A stretch of 64,000 nucleotides of DNA from Nitrospirota bacterium (GTDB lineage: Bacteria; Nitrospirota; UBA9217): positions 1 through 64,000 of the forward strand of contig JALNZF010000015.1 of assembly GCA_023229435.1 (NCBI GenBank), given 5' to 3'. The position numbers and the translations under genes are program-made. The notes under the pieces were generated by a model. It was not told the DNA's origin, did no database searches, and was given only the letters and a program-made list of their open reading frames with translations. Positions 60,252 to 64,000 of this stretch are shown one piece after another (positions within the stretch are counted from its first letter, which is position 1; the number at the start of each line of letters is the position of its first letter).

Positions 60252-60701
60252 TTATGGCTTCGGCTGCTCCGGAGCCGGGGCTTGCGCCGCATCCGGCTGT
60301 GGCTCGACAGGCGCTGCTGCCGTCGGCGGCTGGATGATCAGCTGCGGCGCAGGTTCAGACGGCTTGAATCGGGTCGGTGAGAAGTTCGGGTCTATTTCAT
60401 ACGCTTTCTTAAAATTCTCCAGAGACAGTCTTAGGCTTTCACCGTCGCCTTTTCTGCTTTTCATATAGTACGCATACCCGAGGTAATAGAAGGCCTCCGC
60501 TTCGGGAGCGATCGCGGCCGATTCATTGAATTCGTTTATGGCCGCATCAAAATCTTTTGCCTTCAAACAGGAAATGCCCTGTTCCCTGTATTTTGACGCT
60601 GTTGCGGTGTCGAAGAGCTCGTCCTCCGAAAATGCGGGTACCGCGACGACCATGCTCAACATGACGGTAAGAACAACTATCAGTGATCGGTTATATGCCA
60701 T
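60252..60701 (-). CDS. Exported TPR-repeat protein
   Basis: A 149-residue protein with signal peptide (MAYNRSLIVVLTVMLSMVVAVPAFS). Two TPR-like helical pairs follow (LKAKDFDAAINEFNESAAI; AEAFYYLGYAYYMKSRKG; LENFKKAYEIDPNF), then a Pro/Ala/Gln tail of about 30 residues. It is probably periplasmic and a protein-binding scaffold. GGAGGCGGC precedes ATG 60701. Confidence 0.75.
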   Translation of the reverse strand: MAYNRSLIVVLTVMLSMVVAVPAFSEDELFDTATASKYREQGISCLKAKDFDAAINEFNESAAIAPEAEAFYYLGYAYYMKSRKGDGESLRLSLENFKKAYEIDPNFSPTRFKPSEPAPQLIIQPPTAAAPVEPQPDAAQAPAPEQPKP

Positions 60702-60726
60702 TGCCGCCTCCTCTCTTAGTAATTGT

Positions 60727-60756
60727 ACCATAGCATAATCGTTATTGCGCTGTCAA
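60727..60756 (-). promoter_or_regulatory. Promoter of the TPR-protein gene
   Basis: Minus strand: TTGACA (60756-60751), 18-nt spacer, TATGGT (60732-60727) with TG extension. Confidence 0.45.
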
Positions 60757-60813
60757 CCCATCATGCTGCAAAAAAATACGCGCACCGGCCCGCAGCAAGG
60801 CCGATGTTGCCCG

Positions 60814-61497
60814 TCAGCGAGTGTAAATCCTGAGGTCCGCCTTGCTGCGGAGCTCCGCGACGTACTGGTTTAACTGCTTCTCGATCTTTCGATCGGTCAG
60901 AAGCGCAACGATGGTTTTCTGGATATCCTGAAAACGCTTGTCCTTATACTCGGCCGTATGCTCTTCAAAATAACGCTGCGCTTCCTCCCGGCTTACCCGT
61001 ACGAAGAGCCCGACCTTCTTTCCAACGAATCGTTCGACCAGGAGCCGTTCGCCGAGCATACGGCCAAGCTCCTGCTCGGTCATGTTCTGTTCTGCCAGGA
61101 AGTCCGCAAAGTCCTTGTCGGAACTGAATAGCTTCCTGAGCTTGTCATTCTCCGCCTTGATATCATCATCGGAGACCTCAACGAACCGGAGCCTGCGCGC
61201 CTCCTGGACGAGCAGCCGCCGGGTGATGAGACCTTCGAGGGTATCCGATTCAAGCGTCTTCCGATCTTCGTGTGTGCCGCCAAGCCGCATATTCAGCGCG
61301 ACCGCCTGGGCAAGGTCGCTCGCGGTGATCACTTCAGTGTTGACCGCCGCAACGATGCGGTCCACCAACTCCGCCCGGACCGCGGAAGAGAGCATGAGGA
61401 TGCAAAGGGACAGGCCTATCCCCGCAACCAGGCGACGCGCGCAACCCATGCGGTTTTTCGGAAATTGGATATTGGCGGTGATGCATGGCAGTTTCAT
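60814..61497 (-). CDS. SurA N-terminal-domain-like periplasmic chaperone
   Basis: A 227-residue exported protein: signal peptide to about residue 42 (RRLVAGIGLSLCILMLSSAVRA), then a SurA-type chaperone domain (ELVDRIVAAVNTEVITASDLAQAV; LITRRLLVQEARRL; ERLLVERFVGKKV). It lacks the parvulin PPIase domain of full SurA, so it should only hold unfolded outer-membrane proteins. Its start overlaps the end of the kinase-like gene by 4 bp, and an Omp85-family gene lies upstream, a sensible setting for barrel biogenesis. Confidence 0.8.
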   Translation of the reverse strand: MKLPCITANIQFPKNRMGCARRLVAGIGLSLCILMLSSAVRAELVDRIVAAVNTEVITASDLAQAVALNMRLGGTHEDRKTLESDTLEGLITRRLLVQEARRLRFVEVSDDDIKAENDKLRKLFSSDKDFADFLAEQNMTEQELGRMLGERLLVERFVGKKVGLFVRVSREEAQRYFEEHTAEYKDKRFQDIQKTIVALLTDRKIEKQLNQYVAELRSKADLRIYTR

Positions 61498-62546
61498 GGT
61501 TGCCGGTTTTTCTCCGTTGAATCCGTTATGTTGGAGGAGGTGCGATCGTCCACGCTGGTTTCCTTTTTGATCTCCTGCAGACGCTTGGTTATCTCGGCGA
61601 TCCTGAGCGCGTTGTTCAGGACCGCTTCCAGCCGCGCCGTGAGGTCCTTGTCCTTGTGTTCGTAGCGCTCGATGAGCAGCTCCACGTTGCCGATGATGGT
61701 CGTGAGGGGATTGTTGATCTCATGCCGGAGGGCAAGCGCCGTCTTCACGTATTTATCGTGCGACTGCTGCTCTTCCGTGGTTAAGCATTTGAGCTTATCA
61801 ACGAGCCCGTTCATATGCGCCGCAAGCTGGGCGATGTCGTTCGTTCCCTGCAGCTGCTTCCGGTGATCGGGATTACCCTGGCGGAGCTCACGCGCGCCGT
61901 CCAGCAGTCTGCTCAGGGGAACGGAGACGGTGCGGTGAAGAAAGATCGCGAACACGAGCAGAAAGACCGCTGACGTGAGGAGGATCGTGAAAAAAAGAAG
62001 GACGAGTCGTGTTTTCATGGATCGAAAATGATCGGATAGTTTGGTTATCTGCGCATCACTTTTCCCCTTACGGTAGACATCGATGTCCTGATGCATTGAT
62101 GCGGCAAGACCGCTGGTCTCGATCGCAAGATTACGTGCCGATACGCGGTCCCTGCCGACGGGGTCCTTCAGAGAAAAAAGCCTGTCCGCGGTTTTCTCCA
62201 ATGAGATGAAAGAAGCCTGGAGAAGACGGGAGAGTCTCCGGTCTCCGGGGTCGACGGCCTGCGCGTTAAAGGCATCAAGCATGCGATGAACAGCGGCTCG
62301 CGACACATCATTCGCTTCGCGGAATTTATTGTTCCTGCTCGCGGTGAATTCATGAGTATTTGCGGACATGACCTCGAGCTCTTGTGCCATCGCCTCGACC
62401 TGCCCTATTTTCAAGGAAGCCTGCTCGGTCCCGGCAGTGAAGGCGGAAAATGCACTGATCGCGTTCCGCAGGGAGAGGCCCACGATGATCATGATCAGGA
62501 CCAGGCCGAAACCTGCCAGGGCTGTGATCTTTTTGTGTGTTTTCAT
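61494..62546 (-). CDS. Histidine-kinase-like protein lacking the ATPase domain
   Basis: A 350-residue membrane protein: helix 1 about 8-28, periplasmic four-helix-type region to about 180, helix 2 (LLFFTILLTSAVFLLVFAIF), HAMP (about 205-255) and a HisKA dimerisation helix with ALRHEINNPLTTIIGNVELL. It stops about 50 residues later, with no N, G1 or G2 boxes: the catalytic domain is absent, not frame-shifted into the next gene. It may act as a phosphotransfer scaffold or be inert. It lies between the Omp85-type gene and the SurA-like gene, overlapping the latter. Confidence 0.7.
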   Translation of the reverse strand: MKTHKKITALAGFGLVLIMIIVGLSLRNAISAFSAFTAGTEQASLKIGQVEAMAQELEVMSANTHEFTASRNNKFREANDVSRAAVHRMLDAFNAQAVDPGDRRLSRLLQASFISLEKTADRLFSLKDPVGRDRVSARNLAIETSGLAASMHQDIDVYRKGKSDAQITKLSDHFRSMKTRLVLLFFTILLTSAVFLLVFAIFLHRTVSVPLSRLLDGARELRQGNPDHRKQLQGTNDIAQLAAHMNGLVDKLKCLTTEEQQSHDKYVKTALALRHEINNPLTTIIGNVELLIERYEHKDKDLTARLEAVLNNALRIAEITKRLQEIKKETSVDDRTSSNITDSTEKNRQP

Positions 62547-62622
62547 GGATTGTCCGTGGTTCCTTTGCGAGCAGGAGAACGTCTCTTCTCTCCGTATTAC
62601 GACGGAATAATACCACAATGGA

Positions 62623-62667
62623 CGGCACGAAGTACAGAGTACAAAGTAGAGTATACAGAATACAGAC
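62623..62667. repeat. AGTACAGAGTACAAAGT heptad-like array
   Basis: CGAAGTACAGAGTACAAAGT, then AGAGTATACAGAATACAGAC: a fourth sequence family of degenerate seven-base units, in the gap between the kinase-like and Omp85-type genes. Confidence 0.55.
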
Positions 62668-62692
62668 AAAACATCGTACGGTAACTGTTTTA

Positions 62693-64000
62693 TCAGAACG
62701 TATTGCCGATATTGAAATGGAGCTCTCCCGGACTTTCCCCGGGAAGCCGGTGTATCTTCTGTCCGTAATCGACCCTGAGGGGGCCGACCGGTGTGCCGTA
62801 CCGGAGCCCCATGCCGAAGGAGGACCGAATGTCTTTTCCATTGATCTCCTGGCCCGGCCACACATTGCCGGCGTCGGTAAACACTACAACGCCGAATCCC
62901 TCTCCGGGGTTCACCCGGAGTTCCAGGTTCAGCACCACCATGCTTGATCCTCCCTGCGGGATTAAATCGCCGTTCACATCCAGGACGCTCGGACCGATCG
63001 CATCCTGCCGAAAGCCGCGCACCGTGGTACTGCCGCCGACATAAAACCGCTCGTGAAGCGGGACTTCGACCGTGTCGCGAAAGGGCCAGGCCATACCCGC
63101 GCGCGCTGATAACGCGAGCACCGAGGTGTCGATCGGCAGGAACCAGCTGCCCTGAACGGTAAGTTTCGAGAAGTCCGCTTCGGACCACAGTTCCCGGAGC
63201 GCCTCCTTCAGGACAATGCCGTAGAGCGCCCCCCTTCTCGGATTGAACACATCATCGCGCAGGTCCCAGATCAGGGCCGGGCTCAGGCTGCTCACGAGCA
63301 CGCGGCCGCTGTCCTCAGGGGTCAACTGTGCCTCGGGCTTCACGCTGTAGTTGACGACGTTCTCGAACTGGTACGTCAGGGACGGTTTCAGTTTTTTGTA
63401 GGTCTTTTCAACGCCGAAGGAGGCCACGGTCTTGCGCGTTTTATAATAGACCTCGCGGGTGTCGGAGTTCAGCTTCTCGGAATCCGACCACAGGAGGCTG
63501 AACTTGTTCTCGAGTTTACGGCCCAGGAACCAGGGCTGCTGAAAATTAAAGATCGCGCGCTTGAGAATATCGCTTTGCTCGAACCGAAGGCTCGTGTACC
63601 GTGCCGTGCCCCAGAGGTTCCGATGCGAGACCTCCACAAAACCCCGGAGCCGGTCCAGGTCGCCGTAACCCACGCCGAATTCCACGGCGCCCGCGGGCCT
63701 TTCTTCGACCGTGAACAGCATGTCTATACGGTATTCTTTTTCGCCGGGATGAACGGGGTCGAACCTCGCCACCCGGAAATAGCCGAAGTGGTAGATCCGC
63801 TGCTGGCTCGTGAGGATGGTCCCGTAATCGTAGGGGTCTCCCGGCTTCACCAGCAGCTCGCGCATGATCACCTCATCCTTCGTCCGAATGTTCCCTCGCA
63901 GAATGATCTTGCCGATCGAGACCGGCAGGTCCTCGGTAATCCGGTAGCGGACGTCCACAGTCCCGTCATGAGGGCTTTTTTCCACGTCCACCCTGGCATA
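62693..64000 (-). CDS. Omp85-family outer-membrane protein (BamA/TamA-like), 5' end beyond the window
   Basis: At least 435 residues; the open frame runs off the right edge. A POTRA domain is visible (DLPVSIGKIILRGNIRTKDEVIMRELL), then a 16-strand barrel with the Omp85 signature FYVGGSTTVRGF (the VRGF/Y motif) and final GNTF. With the SurA-like gene downstream, it is likely part of outer-membrane protein insertion or translocation. Whether it is BamA or a TamA-type paralogue cannot be told, since the N-terminal POTRA domains are outside the window. Confidence 0.9.
   Translation of the reverse strand, partial: YARVDVEKSPHDGTVDVRYRITEDLPVSIGKIILRGNIRTKDEVIMRELLVKPGDPYDYGTILTSQQRIYHFGYFRVARFDPVHPGEKEYRIDMLFTVEERPAGAVEFGVGYGDLDRLRGFVEVSHRNLWGTARYTSLRFEQSDILKRAIFNFQQPWFLGRKLENKFSLLWSDSEKLNSDTREVYYKTRKTVASFGVEKTYKKLKPSLTYQFENVVNYSVKPEAQLTPEDSGRVLVSSLSPALIWDLRDDVFNPRRGALYGIVLKEALRELWSEADFSKLTVQGSWFLPIDTSVLALSARAGMAWPFRDTVEVPLHERFYVGGSTTVRGFRQDAIGPSVLDVNGDLIPQGGSSMVVLNLELRVNPGEGFGVVVFTDAGNVWPGQEINGKDIRSSFGMGLRYGTPVGPLRVDYGQKIHRLPGESPGELHFNIGNTF

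Noticed and set aside
62693..63188. Extension of the kinase-like frame into the Omp85 gene
   Set aside because: The Omp85 frame carries the conserved barrel motifs; the kinase-like protein starts at ATG 62546.

Overview
The window reads as a chromosome segment of a moderately GC-rich, Gram-negative, probably anaerobic or microaerophilic bacterium. It has a near-complete type II secretion operon, outer-membrane barrel proteins (one of the Omp85 family), a multiheme c-type cytochrome, sigma-54/NtrC nitrogen control and a rubrerythrin/superoxide dismutase/rubredoxin stress operon. This fits Desulfobacterota or Nitrospirota best, but the sequence alone does not fix the taxon. No tRNA, rRNA or CRISPR array was recognised.

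Layout. 1-3.0 kb is an AT-richer accessory stretch with a hypothetical gene behind a consensus-like sigma-54 site, a minimal nucleotidyltransferase, a frame-disrupted small zinc-motif gene and a nucleoside-deoxyribosyltransferase/TIR-like protein. 3.0-12.9 kb is mostly core: SWIM protein, smpB, an AlkD-like glycosylase, an HD-GYP regulator with a TPR lipoprotein, a large sensor kinase and radA. 12.85-15.3 kb is a small insertion bounded by a 28-bp direct repeat of the radA 3' end; it holds a secreted repeat protein, a PilZ-receiver protein, an orphan YgiT-type zinc protein and two attC-like hairpins. 15.5-19.9 kb has three PIN-domain toxin-antitoxin modules around a multiheme cytochrome with an in-frame TGA and a convincing bacterial SECIS-like hairpin, so probably a selenoprotein.

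20.0-32.0 kb is gspC-D-E-F-G-H-I-J-K-L-M-N behind a consensus promoter. Degenerate 7-bp repeat arrays lie between these genes and even encode the leader peptides of several pseudopilins. 33.3-36.1 kb is a sigma-54-driven operon: a surface or periplasmic protein, an ammonium transporter and GlnK.

36.2-49.05 kb is a same-strand defence island. A type I restriction system (hsdM, hsdS ... hsdR) encloses an uncharacterised soluble/membrane gene pair, a transmembrane-macro plus TIR pair resembling type II Thoeris, and a RecQ-phosphoribosyltransferase plus DprA-like pair.

49.1-52.0 kb (minus strand) is an oxidative-stress operon whose consensus promoter overlaps a PerR-like box. 52.4-57.5 kb has a second sigma-54-driven ammonium transporter, a DMT exporter and NtrB-NtrC, which can plausibly act on both ammonium promoters. 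57.7-60.1 kb has a UPF0126 membrane protein, a small tautomerase, DAHP synthase and a YkgJ-type cysteine-cluster protein. 60.2-64.0 kb (minus strand) has a TPR protein, a SurA-like chaperone, a histidine-kinase-like protein lacking its ATPase domain, and the 3' part of an Omp85-family barrel gene that runs off the window.

Several promoters (smpB, radA, ntrB, the cytochrome) place the -10 box 5-9 nt before the start codon with no Shine-Dalgarno sequence, suggesting leaderless transcripts. Intergenic DNA carries several repeat families: heptad arrays, a 31-bp palindromic element, GTTGGGC palindromes and MITE-like elements.
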